In this document: piece by piece, positions 47,766 through 56,080 of the stretch
Position numbering within the stretch: the stretch's first letter is position 1
Layout of the letters: every line of letters starts with the position of its first letter
NCBI RefSeq assembly: GCF_040438645.1
Contig: NZ_CP159253.1
Location: forward strand, 5,074,501 to 5,138,500
Direction of reading: 5' to 3'
Length of the DNA stretch: 64,000 nt
From: Mesorhizobium sp. WSM2240
Lineage (GTDB): Bacteria > Pseudomonadota > Alphaproteobacteria > Rhizobiales > Rhizobiaceae
Made by a program: the position numbers and the translations under genes
The notes under the pieces: generated by a model
Seen by the model: only the letters and a program-made list of their open reading frames with translations
What the model was told of the DNA's origin: nothing
Databases searched by the model: none

Positions 47766-47805
47766 ATCGCAGCAGCCGTCCGCTTTCTCGGGCGCGCGTC
47801 TGCGG

Positions 47806-48138
47806 TCATGCAGGCGGATCTACGATTTGCGCTTCTCCGATCAATCTGTTTTCCCGTAGGTAGAACTTTGCGCTCTTCGAGAGCGCTGCCGCAGCCTCTT
47901 GTCCCAACAGAAAGATGAATCCGACCGTCCTGGTTTGGCCTGGATACAACGGCTCGTCACCGAGTTGCGGGCAGCCGTCCCACCCGCTTGCGACAGACTT
48001 GTCCGCGCAGCAGAGACAGCTCAAACCTGGAGGGAAGGGGCTTTTGCGTCCTCCCGCCTCCGTTGGATAGAGGGTGAGATGGACGACGAGATCGGGCGAC
48101 GTGGCCTTCAGTTTGTCGGCGCGACTTTCCAGGCTCAC
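47806..48138 (-). CDS. Stand-alone EF-Tu domain III-like protein
   Basis: A 110-residue protein that reads like the C-terminal beta-barrel (domain III) of EF-Tu without GTPase or domain II: DLVVHLTLYPTEAGGRKSPF followed by PPG parallels the EF-Tu stretch with EGGR-x-P-I-P-P, and FYLRENRLIGEAQIV parallels the end strand FAIREGGRTVGAGVV. A CxxC-like LSCLCCADK replaces the usual loop. Such isolated domains occur sporadically in bacteria, function unknown. It begins 15 bp after the metallopeptidase gene on the same strand. There is no sign of a signal peptide. Confidence 0.6.
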   Translation of the reverse strand: MSLESRADKLKATSPDLVVHLTLYPTEAGGRKSPFPPGLSCLCCADKSVASGWDGCPQLGDEPLYPGQTRTVGFIFLLGQEAAAALSKSAKFYLRENRLIGEAQIVDPPA

Positions 48139-48153
48139 TTGTTTCCTCCGCCC

Positions 48154-48912
48154 TCACTCAAACGCGATCGCCTGCAGCGCGCCGCCGTTGCGCTTCAGCC
48201 AGGCCTTGCAGCGATCAGTGTCCGGGCAAAGCTCCGCGCACAGCTTCCAGAATTTCGGGCCGTGGTTCATCTCCTTGAGATGCGCCACCTCATGCGCGAC
48301 GAGATAATTTATCACCGGCGGCGGCGCCATCATGATACGCCAGGAAAAGGACAGCGTGCCGTCGGAGGTGCAGGAGCCCCAGCGGCTGGTCGTGTCGCGA
48401 AAGCGGATGGCCTTGGCTCGCCGGCCGACCTTGATGCAGTGCTTTTCGACCAGCGCCTCGATCTCACGCTTGGCTTCGCGTTTCAAAAAATCGGCGATGC
48501 GGCGCGGCAGATGCAGGCGGTCGCCATGGACGGTGAGCGAGGGCCCGCTTTCGCCCATCGCCGCCGACACGGTGCCGCGCTTGCCCGGCTCGTGGATGAT
48601 GGTGTGCGGCACCCCGCGCAGCGGGATCTTTATGCCCGGCCTGACCTGCGGGCGGTCCGGCACCTTTGCCAGGCGTTGCTCCAGCCATCCTTGGTGGCGG
48701 TCGAGAAAGCGTTCGACCTCGCGCGCCGAAATGCCGGGCGGCACGGTGATGCGCAGGCCGCGCCCGCCGGCATCGATCCTGAGCGTCAGCCGACGCGCGC
48801 GATCGTTCTCGACGATCCGAAGCGGCAGCGTACGGCCGGCGACGGCGTGCTCGCGCTCACGGACCGGAGCGGGTCTGGCCTTTGCGAGATTGCGGAAGAA
48901 GCCGAAGGACAT
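48154..48912 (-). CDS. YgjP-like (DUF45/SprT-related) metallopeptidase domain protein
   Basis: A 252-residue protein with the zinc motif VAHEVAHLKEMNHGPKFW (His207, Glu208, His211, His217) preceded by TTSRWGSCTSDGTLSFSWRI, the signature of the YgjP/WSS1-related family. The N-terminal half is a beta-rich domain with basic residues. The E. coli homologue is described as a nucleotidase-type or metallopeptidase protein; activity here is unproven. It is followed by the EF-Tu domain-like gene and preceded by an inverted pair of the short palindromic repeat. Confidence 0.88.
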   Translation of the reverse strand: MSFGFFRNLAKARPAPVREREHAVAGRTLPLRIVENDRARRLTLRIDAGGRGLRITVPPGISAREVERFLDRHQGWLEQRLAKVPDRPQVRPGIKIPLRGVPHTIIHEPGKRGTVSAAMGESGPSLTVHGDRLHLPRRIADFLKREAKREIEALVEKHCIKVGRRAKAIRFRDTTSRWGSCTSDGTLSFSWRIMMAPPPVINYLVAHEVAHLKEMNHGPKFWKLCAELCPDTDRCKAWLKRNGGALQAIAFE

Positions 48913-48937
48913 TTTTGGGAAGATACGTGATTCGCTG

Positions 48938-49018
48938 CCGGGGACAGTTTACTTTCTTGCCCGCGAAAAGCTCCGGGCCGCATGGGCGTGCGCGAGGGGC
49001 AAAAAGTAAACTGTCCCC
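48938..49018. repeat. Inverted pair of the short palindromic repeat (copies 2 and 3)
   Basis: Copy 2 (48938-48962) contains GGGGACAGTTTACTTTCTTG and copy 3 (48996-49018) the reverse arrangement GGGGCAAAAAGTAAACTGTC plus CCC; they face each other across 33 bp. A third copy is at 46273. The paired inverted layout is that of REP/BIME elements. Confidence 0.75.
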
Positions 49019-49030
49019 CCTGCGCCTAAC

Positions 49031-49060
49031 GGAAAACGGCGCCGCTTTTCAGCGACGCCG
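49031..49060 (-). terminator. Rho-independent terminator of the DUF2852 gene
   Basis: On the minus strand CGGCGTCGCT, a GAAA tetraloop and AGCGGCGCCG (49060-49037) form a stem with one mismatch, followed by TTTTCC. Confidence 0.8.
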
Positions 49061-49085
49061 CTTGATCGTCAAATGCGACAGGCGC

Positions 49086-49553
49086 TTACGCCTCGTCGAG
49101 CAGACCGGTGGACGAACCCTTGCCGCGGCCCTTGGTGGTGGTTGGCGCGGTCGACTTGTTGCGGTTGGCCATGAAGCGGTCGAACTCTTCCTGGTCCTTG
49201 GCGCGGCGCAATTCGCGGGCGTATTCGTCGAATTCGTCGCGCATCTCGTCGAGCTTGCGGCTCTCTTCGTTCAGACGCTCGAGTTCCTTCTCACGCCAGT
49301 CGTCGAAGGCGACGTTGCCGGTGCGGGCCGAACCGTGGCCCCAGCGATGCGCCTTGTCGGAAGCGCGGCGGCAGCCGGCGAAGATACCGTCGGTCGCGCG
49401 GTTCGCGTCTCGTTTGAAGCCTTCAAGCCGGTCGCCCCAGATGATGTAGGCGAGCATGGCGAGCCCCAGCGGCCAGAACACCATGAAGCCGATCACCATC
49501 AGCGCGATGGTTGCCGGCGTCCAGGCCGGGCGGATCAATGCGGTCGTGTTCAT
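49086..49553 (-). CDS. DUF2852 membrane protein
   Basis: A 155-residue protein with one or two N-terminal membrane helices (TPATIALMVIGFMVFWPLGL, then AMLAYIIWGDR) and a long charged helix (DWREKELERLNEESRKLDEM, continuing to EEFDRFMANR) likely to form a coiled coil. This is the DUF2852 family, widespread and uncharacterised in Rhizobiales. GGGAGAA before the ATG at 49553 fixes the start. It has its own terminator and appears monocistronic. Confidence 0.85.
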   Translation of the reverse strand: MNTTALIRPAWTPATIALMVIGFMVFWPLGLAMLAYIIWGDRLEGFKRDANRATDGIFAGCRRASDKAHRWGHGSARTGNVAFDDWREKELERLNEESRKLDEMRDEFDEYARELRRAKDQEEFDRFMANRNKSTAPTTTKGRGKGSSTGLLDEA

Positions 49554-49700
49554 TTCTCCCGTTCCTTCGGTTGGAGGCAGCCAAACCCGGCTGCTTCGAT
49601 TCGAGATGGCCATTGTGAACAAATTGTTCAAGGCAATAGCCCCTGAAACCGGACAAGCGGTTGAAATCACAACCTTAAATCGAACCGAACAAGCTTCGCA

Positions 49701-50714
49701 TCAGCCGTTTCGGTAGATGTAGCTGTAGCCGTTGATCGCCGGCACGCCGCCGAGATGCGCGTAGAGCACCTTCGACCCCCCCGGAAAGAACCCCTTGCGG
49801 ACAAGGTCGATCAGCCCCTGCATGGATTTCCCCTCATAGACAGGGTCGGTCATCATGCCTTCCAGGCGCGCGGCGAGCCGGATCGCTTCGTTGGTCTCGG
49901 CTGACGGCACGCCGTAGACCGGATAGGCGTAGTCCTCCTTGAGCACGACGTCTTCGTCCTCGATGTCGCGGCCGAGCTCCACCAGCTCGGCGGTCCTCCG
50001 GGCGATGTCGAGCACCTGCGCCCTGGTCTTGGCCGGCGTGAACGAAGCATCGATGCCGATGACGCTGCGCTGGCGGCCGTCCTTCGCGAAGCCCACAACC
50101 ATGCCGGCATGGGTTGAGCCGGTGACCGTGCAGACGACGATGAAATCGAAGCGGAAGCCGAGTTCCCTTTCCTGCGCCCGCACCTCCTCGGCAAAGCCGA
50201 CATAGCCGAGGCCGCCCAGCGGATGCACCGAGGCGCCGGCGGGGATCGCGTATGGTTTGCCGCCCTTGGCCTTGACGTCGGCAAGCGCGCGCTCCCAGCT
50301 CTCGCGGATGCCGATATCGAAGCCTTCATTGACGAGCTCGATCTCGGCGCCCATGACGCGGCTCAGCAATATGTTGCCGACGCGGTCGTAAACCGCGTCC
50401 TCGAACGGCACCCAGCTCTCCTGCACCAAGCGGCACTTCATGCCGATCTTCGCTGCCGTCGCGGCGACCTGGCGTGTATGGTTCGACTGAACGCCGCCGA
50501 TCGAAACAAGCGTGTCGGCGCCTGAGGCTATGGCGTCGGGAACGATGTATTCGAGCTTTCGCAGCTTGTTGCCGCCGAACGCCAGGCCGGAATTGCAGTC
50601 GTCGCGCTTGGCGAAGATCTCCATGCCGCCGCCCAGATGGGCGGAGAGCCGGCTGAGCTTCTCGATCGGCGTCGGACCGAAGGTCAGCGGATATCGAGGG
50701 AACTTTTCAAGCAT
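49701..50714 (-). CDS. acdS: 1-aminocyclopropane-1-carboxylate (ACC) deaminase
   Basis: AcdS (337 residues) degrades the ethylene precursor ACC to ammonia and 2-oxobutyrate, lowering plant ethylene around roots and nodules. It is nearly identical in pattern to true rhizobial enzymes: PLP Lys50 in [20 protein letters not shown], and the residues that distinguish ACC deaminase from D-cysteine desulfhydrase, Tyr293 and Glu294 ([11 protein letters not shown]) and Leu321 ([12 protein letters not shown]), are all present. The divergent Lrp-type gene next door is its usual regulator, placing this among the acdR-controlled rather than NifA-controlled copies. Confidence 0.95.
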   Translation of the reverse strand: MLEKFPRYPLTFGPTPIEKLSRLSAHLGGGMEIFAKRDDCNSGLAFGGNKLRKLEYIVPDAIASGADTLVSIGGVQSNHTRQVAATAAKIGMKCRLVQESWVPFEDAVYDRVGNILLSRVMGAEIELVNEGFDIGIRESWERALADVKAKGGKPYAIPAGASVHPLGGLGYVGFAEEVRAQERELGFRFDFIVVCTVTGSTHAGMVVGFAKDGRQRSVIGIDASFTPAKTRAQVLDIARRTAELVELGRDIEDEDVVLKEDYAYPVYGVPSAETNEAIRLAARLEGMMTDPVYEGKSMQGLIDLVRKGFFPGGSKVLYAHLGGVPAINGYSYIYRNG

Positions 50715-50830
50715 CGTTTTGGCTCCGGCAGTGATTTCGTGGCCATGAGGCTAGCGCAAAGCCGATGAAAGGTGCTCTCATTGTGCCGGGAGCAATGCTG
50801 CCTAACGCACTGACAACGAGAACAAGCCGA
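50715..50830. promoter_or_regulatory. acdS-acdR intergenic control region
   Basis: The 116-bp divergent gap must hold both promoters. TGCTC (50773-50777) and GAGCA (50790-50794) form an inverted repeat with a 12-base spacer, a spacing compatible with an Lrp-type operator. This is weak evidence because the arms are short. Confidence 0.35.
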
Positions 50831-51337
50831 ATGAACCGCCTTGGAAATCCGAGAAAATCGGAAGAATCTTCCACCGGGCAGAAGCTCGACCGGATCGACA
50901 TGAAGATCCTGCGGCTGCTGCAGCAGGACGGCCGGCTGAGCAACGCGGAACTTGCCCTGCGCGCCAATGTCAGCGCGGCTACCTGCCACCGCCGAACGCA
51001 GCGGCTGTTCCAGGAAGGTTTTGTCCGGGCGGTGCGGGCCGAGGTCGATCCGCAGCGCGTCGGCCGCGGCGCGCTGGTTATGGTGGGCGTGGTGCTCGAC
51101 CGCTCGACCAGGGAGAGCTTCGCCGCCTTCGAATTGGCCGCGAAGAAGCTGTCATTCGTGCTCGACTGCCATCTGGTCGCCGGGGACTTCGACTATTTCC
51201 TCAAGATCAGGCTGCGCGACATGTCGGAATTCAGCCGGCTTCACGGCGAGGCGCTGCTCGGCCTGCCGGGCGTGCGGCAGACGCGGACCTTCTTCGTCAT
51301 CAAGGAAGTGGTCGACAACGCGCCGCTGGATTTTTAG
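50831..51337 (+). CDS. acdR: Lrp/AsnC-family regulator AcdR
   Basis: A 168-residue Lrp-type protein: N-terminal helix-turn-helix (LDRIDMKILRLLQQDGRLSN, then AELALRANVSAATCHRRTQRL) and C-terminal RAM ligand domain (ALVMVGVVLDRSTRESF, HLVAGDFDYFLKIR). In rhizobia and pseudomonads AcdR senses ACC and switches on the divergent acdS; that role here is inferred from position. The ATG at 50831 is chosen as the family start; an in-frame ATG at 50765 would place the N-terminus in the promoter region. Confidence 0.88.
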   Translation: MNRLGNPRKSEESSTGQKLDRIDMKILRLLQQDGRLSNAELALRANVSAATCHRRTQRLFQEGFVRAVRAEVDPQRVGRGALVMVGVVLDRSTRESFAAFELAAKKLSFVLDCHLVAGDFDYFLKIRLRDMSEFSRLHGEALLGLPGVRQTRTFFVIKEVVDNAPLDF

Positions 51338-51351
51338 GGGCCGAAGACCCG

Positions 51352-52125
51352 TCAGCCGGCCTGCCGGACCATTTCTTCGACCGCACGGATCAGCAGCGCC
51401 AGATCCTGCGGCCGCGACAGGCGGTGGTCGCCGTCGCGCACCAGCGACAGGGTCACGTCGTCGGACGGCATGCAGCTTACGAGCTTCAGCGCATGGGTGT
51501 GCGGCACGTCCTTGTCCTTCATCCCCTGCAGCACATGCACCGGGCAATGCGTGTTGATCGGCCCGGTCATCACGCGGTTTGCGCGGCCGTCCTCGAACAG
51601 CGCCCGCGTATAGACATAGGGTTCGTCGGAATAGTTCGATCGCACTTCGAAGAAACCTTTTTTATCGAGGTCGCGCTGCTGCGTCTTCTTCAGCTTCGGC
51701 TCCATGAGCTCGACCGTGAAATCGGGCGCCGGGGCAAGCAGCACCAGCCCGGCGATGCGCTCGCCCTCGCCGCTCTTGCGCAATTCCTCGATCATCCGAA
51801 GCGCAATCCACGCGCCCATCGACGAGCCGACCAGGATTTGGCGGCCGGTGCTGAACCGGCGGAACACGGCGAGGCTTTCGCCGAGCCACTTCGAGATGGT
51901 GCCGTCGGCGAAGTCGCCGCCGGATTCGCCGTGCCCTGAATAATCGTGGCGCAGGAAGGCGCGGCCGTTGGCCGACGCCCACTCGTGCAGTGCCTCGGCC
52001 TTGGTGCCCAGCATGTCGGAGCGGTAGCCGCCAAGCCAGACAATGCCGGGTTCGCGGCCGGCGAGGCGCCGGACGGCGATCGTCGCGCCATCCACCTCCT
52101 GGAAATCCGGACTGCCTGTCGCCAT
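51352..52125 (-). CDS. Alpha/beta hydrolase (ABHD10-like)
   Basis: A 257-residue hydrolase: nucleophile elbow LVGSSMGAWIAL (Ser102), GYRSDMLGTKAEALHEWA and FLRHDYSGHGESGGDFADGT near the oxyanion region, and the His in DGDHRLSRP. The N-terminal signature resembles mitochondrial ABHD10, a thioesterase/esterase with alphaproteobacterial relatives, so cleavage of acyl thioesters or esters is plausible. AAGGAGC before the ATG at 52125 is strong. It converges on acdR with a 14-bp gap. Confidence 0.85.
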   Translation of the reverse strand: MATGSPDFQEVDGATIAVRRLAGREPGIVWLGGYRSDMLGTKAEALHEWASANGRAFLRHDYSGHGESGGDFADGTISKWLGESLAVFRRFSTGRQILVGSSMGAWIALRMIEELRKSGEGERIAGLVLLAPAPDFTVELMEPKLKKTQQRDLDKKGFFEVRSNYSDEPYVYTRALFEDGRANRVMTGPINTHCPVHVLQGMKDKDVPHTHALKLVSCMPSDDVTLSLVRDGDHRLSRPQDLALLIRAVEEMVRQAG

Positions 52126-52332
52126 ATGATGCTCCTTCGGACGCAAGCCTTGTGGCACAGCTCGATTCCCGCGAAAAGACCGGACCCATGCCGTCGATGC
52201 GAGAGTCTACGCGGCCTTTTGGTTTCTGATGATTTTTTGGAATCGCTGTGCTATTGACTCGGCCCGCATAGCGCCGACATAGGCGCGACCGACTTGAATC
52301 AAGATCGTAAACGGCTCGAGGAGACCACGACC

Positions 52333-52869
52333 ATTCGCAGACCTTTTAAAGCAGCGGCGCCTACCAAGGAAGGCCCGCGCTCCAACCGAGACATCCGGGT
52401 TCCCCGGGTTCAGCTAATCGATGCAGACGGACAGAACCACGGCGAGGTGTCGATTAACGATGCCCTCCTGGCCGCCGAAGAGGCGGGTCTCGACCTTGTT
52501 GAAATCTCCCCCAACGCAACGCCGCCGGTCGTCAAGATCCTCGACCTCGGCAAGCTGAAATACGCCAACCAGAAGAAGGCCGCCGAGGCGCGCAAGCACC
52601 AGAAGGTCATCGAGATCAAGGAGATCAAGATGCGGCCGAACATCGACACCCACGATTACGAGGTGAAGATGCGGGCGGTGCGGCGGTTTTTCGAGGAAGG
52701 CGACAAGGTCAAGCTGACGCTTCGCTTCCGCGGCCGCGAGATGGCCCATATGGAACTCGGCATGCAGCTTCTCAACAAGGTCCGCGAAGAGGTCGCCCCG
52801 ATCGCCAAGGTAGAGGCGGAGCCGAAGCTCGAAGGCCGCCAGATGATGATGGTTCTGGCGCCGCGCTGA
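52333..52869 (+). CDS. infC: Translation initiation factor IF-3, ATT start
   Basis: IF-3 (178 residues) blocks 50S joining and checks the start codon. The N-domain ([18 protein letters not shown]) and C-domain ([30 protein letters not shown]) are complete. The best start is ATT at 52333: AGGAG lies nine bases upstream (52319-52323) and the protein then begins with the family's RRPF; no ATG is available, and the TTG at 52294 lacks a ribosome site. Non-AUG starts let IF-3 limit its own translation, as known for the E. coli gene. Confidence 0.95.
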   Translation: MRRPFKAAAPTKEGPRSNRDIRVPRVQLIDADGQNHGEVSINDALLAAEEAGLDLVEISPNATPPVVKILDLGKLKYANQKKAAEARKHQKVIEIKEIKMRPNIDTHDYEVKMRAVRRFFEEGDKVKLTLRFRGREMAHMELGMQLLNKVREEVAPIAKVEAEPKLEGRQMMMVLAPR

Positions 52870-52884
52870 GCGCAACCTGACGGT

Positions 52885-52904
52885 GACCCGATTTGTCTCG
52901 GGTC
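52885..52904 (+). terminator. Hairpin after infC, possible terminator
   Basis: GACCCGA (52885-52891) pairs with TCGGGTC (52898-52904) around TTTGTC. No U-run follows, so termination is doubtful. Confidence 0.35.
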
Positions 52905-52970
52905 GCCGCCACGATTTCACCGCACGTGCAGAGAAAGAGTGCGCGTCCACCTGGCGTGAAGGCTATTTGA

Positions 52971-53621
52971 ATGCGCTCCTCTGCTCTCTTGAATGCGTCC
53001 ATGACGCCGGCCGATGAACTGGGCCGTTTCCAAAAACGCCGGCGCATCGCGCTTGCGGTCCTCACCTGCGTCATACTCGCGGGATTGCTGTTCGTGCGCT
53101 CCGCCCTCGGGACCGGTGATACCGTGCACGAATATGTCGAGGCTGCAGGCGGCGCCCTGGTCCTGGCGGCCATACTCGGCCGGACCTGGTGCACGCTTTA
53201 CATTGGCGGGCGCAAAAGCGCCGAGATCGTCACGGGCGGACCCTACTCGGTCACGCGCAATCCGCTTTATGTCTTCAGCGCCATTGGAGCCGCAGGCATC
53301 GGCGCGATGACGGGAAGCATGATCGTTGCGGCCGGCTTTGCGGTTCTTACCTATGTCGCATTTCACTACGTCATTCTCGTCGAGGAAGAATACCTCGAAC
53401 GCACCTTTGGCGAACCCTATCGGCAGTACATGCGAGCGGTGCCCCGCTTCTTTCCACGCGTGAGCCTGTTCAGGGAGAGCGAGATGCTGTCCGTCCGTCC
53501 GCGCCTTCTGTATCGCACCTTCCGGGACGGTCTGCTGTTCCTGGCTGCCTATCCGTTTTTCGAGTTCGTCGAATATTTGCAGGATGCCGGCGTTCTGCCC
53601 GTGCTCCTGCACCTCTATTGA
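52971..53621 (+). CDS. Isoprenylcysteine carboxyl methyltransferase-like membrane protein
   Basis: A 216-residue protein with about five membrane helices and the ICMT/PEMT-type SAM-binding signature [20 protein letters not shown] ... [20 protein letters not shown] followed by PRFFP. Bacterial members methylate lipids or unknown substrates; prenylated proteins are not expected. The C-terminal 40 residues extend beyond the usual family end. The gene lies between infC and rpmI, splitting the normally adjacent translation genes, and 100 bp separate it from infC. ATG at 52971 or 53001 may be used. Confidence 0.82.
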   Translation: MRSSALLNASMTPADELGRFQKRRRIALAVLTCVILAGLLFVRSALGTGDTVHEYVEAAGGALVLAAILGRTWCTLYIGGRKSAEIVTGGPYSVTRNPLYVFSAIGAAGIGAMTGSMIVAAGFAVLTYVAFHYVILVEEEYLERTFGEPYRQYMRAVPRFFPRVSLFRESEMLSVRPRLLYRTFRDGLLFLAAYPFFEFVEYLQDAGVLPVLLHLY

Positions 53622-53793
53622 AGGCAGGTATTCCGTCTGTGATTCCCGGTTGCGCTTTCAAAGGCGCATCGCTATAAGGCCGCGTCCAAGAACCGTCCGG
53701 CAGGGCATGCCGTGGCGGTTTCTGATGCTTTTCGGGCGATTGGTCTGCCCGAAGCACAAAAGCGCAATCAAGCGCACCCATACGGAGAGCAAA

Positions 53794-53997
53794 ATGCCCA
53801 AAATGAAGACCAAATCCGCTGCAAAGAAGCGGTTCAAGATAACCGCAACCGGAAAAGTGCTGTCGGCTGCCGCCGGCAAGCGCCACGGCATGATCAAGCG
53901 TTCAAACAAGTTCATTCGCGATGCCCGCGGCACCATGGTTCTCGCCGAACCCGACGCCAAGAAGGTCATCAAGAATTTTCTGCCGAACGGCCTCTGA
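53794..53997 (+). CDS. rpmI: 50S ribosomal protein L35
   Basis: L35 (67 residues) with the standard basic pattern [20 protein letters not shown] and [24 protein letters not shown] precedes the ATG at 53794. rplT follows after 32 bp; both are expected on one transcript, normally under L20 control. Confidence 0.97.
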   Translation: MPKMKTKSAAKKRFKITATGKVLSAAAGKRHGMIKRSNKFIRDARGTMVLAEPDAKKVIKNFLPNGL

Positions 53998-54029
53998 GCC
54001 CGGCCACGACGTTTTAAGGAGATCATGAC

Positions 54030-54431
54030 ATGGCACGCGTAAAAAGGGGCGTTACCGCCCACGCCAAGCACAAGAAGGTTTTGAAGGCCGCCAAGGGTTT
54101 CTACGGCCGCCGCAAGAACACCATCCGCATCGCCAAGCAGGCGGTCGAGAAGTCGCTGCAATACGCCTATCGCGACCGCAAGAACCGCAAGCGCAACTTC
54201 CGCGCTTTGTGGGTCCAGCGCATCAACGCCGCGACCCGCGAGCACGGCCTGACCTACGGCCGCTTCATCGACGGTCTGAACAAGGCCGGCATCGAGATCG
54301 ACCGCAAGGTCCTGTCGGACATGGCCATTCATGAGCCGCAGGCCTTCGCCGCGCTGGTGGCCAAGGCCAAGACTGCGCTGGAATATCTGAAGAACACCAC
54401 GCCGAACGCTTTTGAAAGCGCTGTTGCCTAA
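54030..54431 (+). CDS. rplT: 50S ribosomal protein L20
   Basis: L20 (133 residues) begins [20 protein letters not shown] and contains [20 protein letters not shown] and [20 protein letters not shown], all typical. L20 helps assemble the 50S subunit and in many bacteria represses its own operon. AAGGAGATC is a strong ribosome site. A terminator follows. Confidence 0.98.
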   Translation: MARVKRGVTAHAKHKKVLKAAKGFYGRRKNTIRIAKQAVEKSLQYAYRDRKNRKRNFRALWVQRINAATREHGLTYGRFIDGLNKAGIEIDRKVLSDMAIHEPQAFAALVAKAKTALEYLKNTTPNAFESAVA

Positions 54432-54469
54432 CCAGCGCCTTCCCAAGCTTTTCGACACTTGATTTGGGA

Positions 54470-54503
54470 AACCCGCGCTGGCAGGGCTGGCGCGGGTTTT
54501 TTT
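54470..54503 (+). terminator. Rho-independent terminator of rpmI-rplT
   Basis: AACCCGCGC (54470-54478) pairs with GCGCGGGTT (54490-54498), followed by TTTTT. Just upstream TTCCCAA and TTGGGAA could form a second, wider hairpin overlapping it. Confidence 0.9.
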
Positions 54504-54563
54504 ATGCGAAAACAGGACCAGTAACCGGCGGCCGACTGCCGTCGAACCAAGCGGATCAAAATC

Positions 54564-55661
54564 GTGAACGAGACCATAAGCAATCTCGATACGCTCGAAG
54601 CCTCGCTGATGGCAGAGATAGCGTCGGCGGCCGACGAGCAGACCATCGAGGCGGTGCGCGTTTCCGCCCTTGGCAAAAAGGGCTCCGTGTCCGACATGCT
54701 GAAGACGCTGGGCTCGATGAGCCCGGAAGAGCGGCAGCTGAAAGGCCCGGCGATCAACGGGCTGAAGAACAGGGTCACCGAGGCGCTCGCCGCGCGCAAG
54801 GCCGAACTCAAGGACGCCGCGATCTCGGCCAGGTTAATCGCCGAAAAGGTCGACGTGACGCTGCCAGTGCGTCAGTCGCCGGCCGAGCGCGGCCGCATCC
54901 ATCCGATCAGCCAGGTCATCGACGAGATCGCGGCGATTTTCGGCGATCTCGGCTTCGCCATCGCCGAAGGGCCGGACATCGAGACCGACCACTACAATTT
55001 CACTGCGCTGAATTTTCCGGAAGGCCATCCGGCGCGCGAAATGCACGACACCTTCTTCTTCAATCCCGACGAGAAGGGCGAGCGCAAGCTCCTGCGCACG
55101 CATACCTCGCCGGTGCAGATCCGCACCATGGAGGCGCAGAAGCCGCCGATCCGCATCGTCATTCCGGGCAAGACCTACCGGCAGGATTCCGACGCCACCC
55201 ATTCGCCGATGTTCCACCAGGTCGAAGGGCTGGTCATCGACAAGACGGCCAACGTCGCCAACATGAAATGGGTGCTGGAGGAGTTCTGCAAGGCGTTCTT
55301 CGAGGTGCCGAGCGTGAAGATGCGGTTCCGGCCGAGCTTCTTCCCGTTCACCGAACCGAGCCTCGAGGTCGACATCCAGTGCGACCGCTCGCGGCCGGGC
55401 GAGGTGCGCTTCGGCGAAGGCTCCGATTGGCTGGAGATCCTGGGCTGCGGCATGGTGCATCCGAACGTGCTGCGCTTCGGCGGACTCGATCCCGACGAGT
55501 ATCAGGGCTTCGCCTGGGGCATGGGCATCGACCGCATCGCCATGCTGAAATACGGCATGCCGGACCTGCGCGCCTTCTTCGACGCTGACGTGCGCTGGCT
55601 GGCGCATTACGGCTTCAGGCCACTCGACCTGCCGACGCTGTTCGGGGGGTTGAGTCAGTGA
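54564..55661 (+). CDS. pheS: Phenylalanyl-tRNA synthetase alpha subunit
   Basis: PheS (365 residues) is the catalytic subunit charging tRNA-Phe. Class II motif 2 is [19 protein letters not shown] and motif 3 [27 protein letters not shown] and [17 protein letters not shown] are the family's substrate regions, and the N-terminal helices bind tRNA. It starts with GTG. A GFA-type gene overlaps its stop and separates it from pheT. Confidence 0.97.
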   Translation: MNETISNLDTLEASLMAEIASAADEQTIEAVRVSALGKKGSVSDMLKTLGSMSPEERQLKGPAINGLKNRVTEALAARKAELKDAAISARLIAEKVDVTLPVRQSPAERGRIHPISQVIDEIAAIFGDLGFAIAEGPDIETDHYNFTALNFPEGHPAREMHDTFFFNPDEKGERKLLRTHTSPVQIRTMEAQKPPIRIVIPGKTYRQDSDATHSPMFHQVEGLVIDKTANVANMKWVLEEFCKAFFEVPSVKMRFRPSFFPFTEPSLEVDIQCDRSRPGEVRFGEGSDWLEILGCGMVHPNVLRFGGLDPDEYQGFAWGMGIDRIAMLKYGMPDLRAFFDADVRWLAHYGFRPLDLPTLFGGLSQ

Positions 55662-56080
55662 TGAGGGGCCACACCGGCGGATGCCGCTGCGGCGCCGTGC
55701 GCTTCGAGGTGTCGGCCGAACCGCACCACGTCAGCTATTGCCATTGCGGCGATTGCCGGCGGGCGAGCGGCGCGCCGGTGTCGGCGTTCGTCGGCTTCAT
55801 GGCCGACGAGGTGAAGCTTGCCGGCGACGCGCTGAAGACCTTCGAGAACGGGCCGGTGACGCGCAGCTTCTGCGGCGTCTGCGGCTCGCCGATAGCCTAC
55901 GCCGACAAGCGGCTCGCCGGACGCGTCTATTTCATGCTGGGTGCGATGGATATGCCCGCCTATTTCAAGCCGACGCTGCACGCCTATGTGCGCGAGCAGC
56001 TTCCCTTCGTGCATATGCCTGACGGGCTGCCGCGCAATCTGACGACCAGCGTCCCGAGATCCGACGGAACAAAGACATGA
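55658..56080 (+). CDS. GFA/CENP-V family zinc protein
   Basis: A 140-residue protein with the three Cys clusters of the GFA fold: [10 protein letters not shown] (Cys9, Cys11), [12 protein letters not shown] (Cys28, 30, 33) and FCGVCGSPI (Cys72, 75), binding structural and exchangeable zinc. The family was named for glutathione-dependent formaldehyde activation, but most members have unknown substrates. It overlaps both pheS and pheT (ATGA), so it is translated within the pheST transcript. Start may be GTG 55658 or ATG 55661. Confidence 0.9.
   Translation: MMRGHTGGCRCGAVRFEVSAEPHHVSYCHCGDCRRASGAPVSAFVGFMADEVKLAGDALKTFENGPVTRSFCGVCGSPIAYADKRLAGRVYFMLGAMDMPAYFKPTLHAYVREQLPFVHMPDGLPRNLTTSVPRSDGTKT

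Noticed and set aside
47899..48930. A 343-codon plus-strand open frame opposite the metallopeptidase
   Set aside because: Antisense to the HExxH metallopeptidase and the EF-Tu-like gene; no ribosome site.
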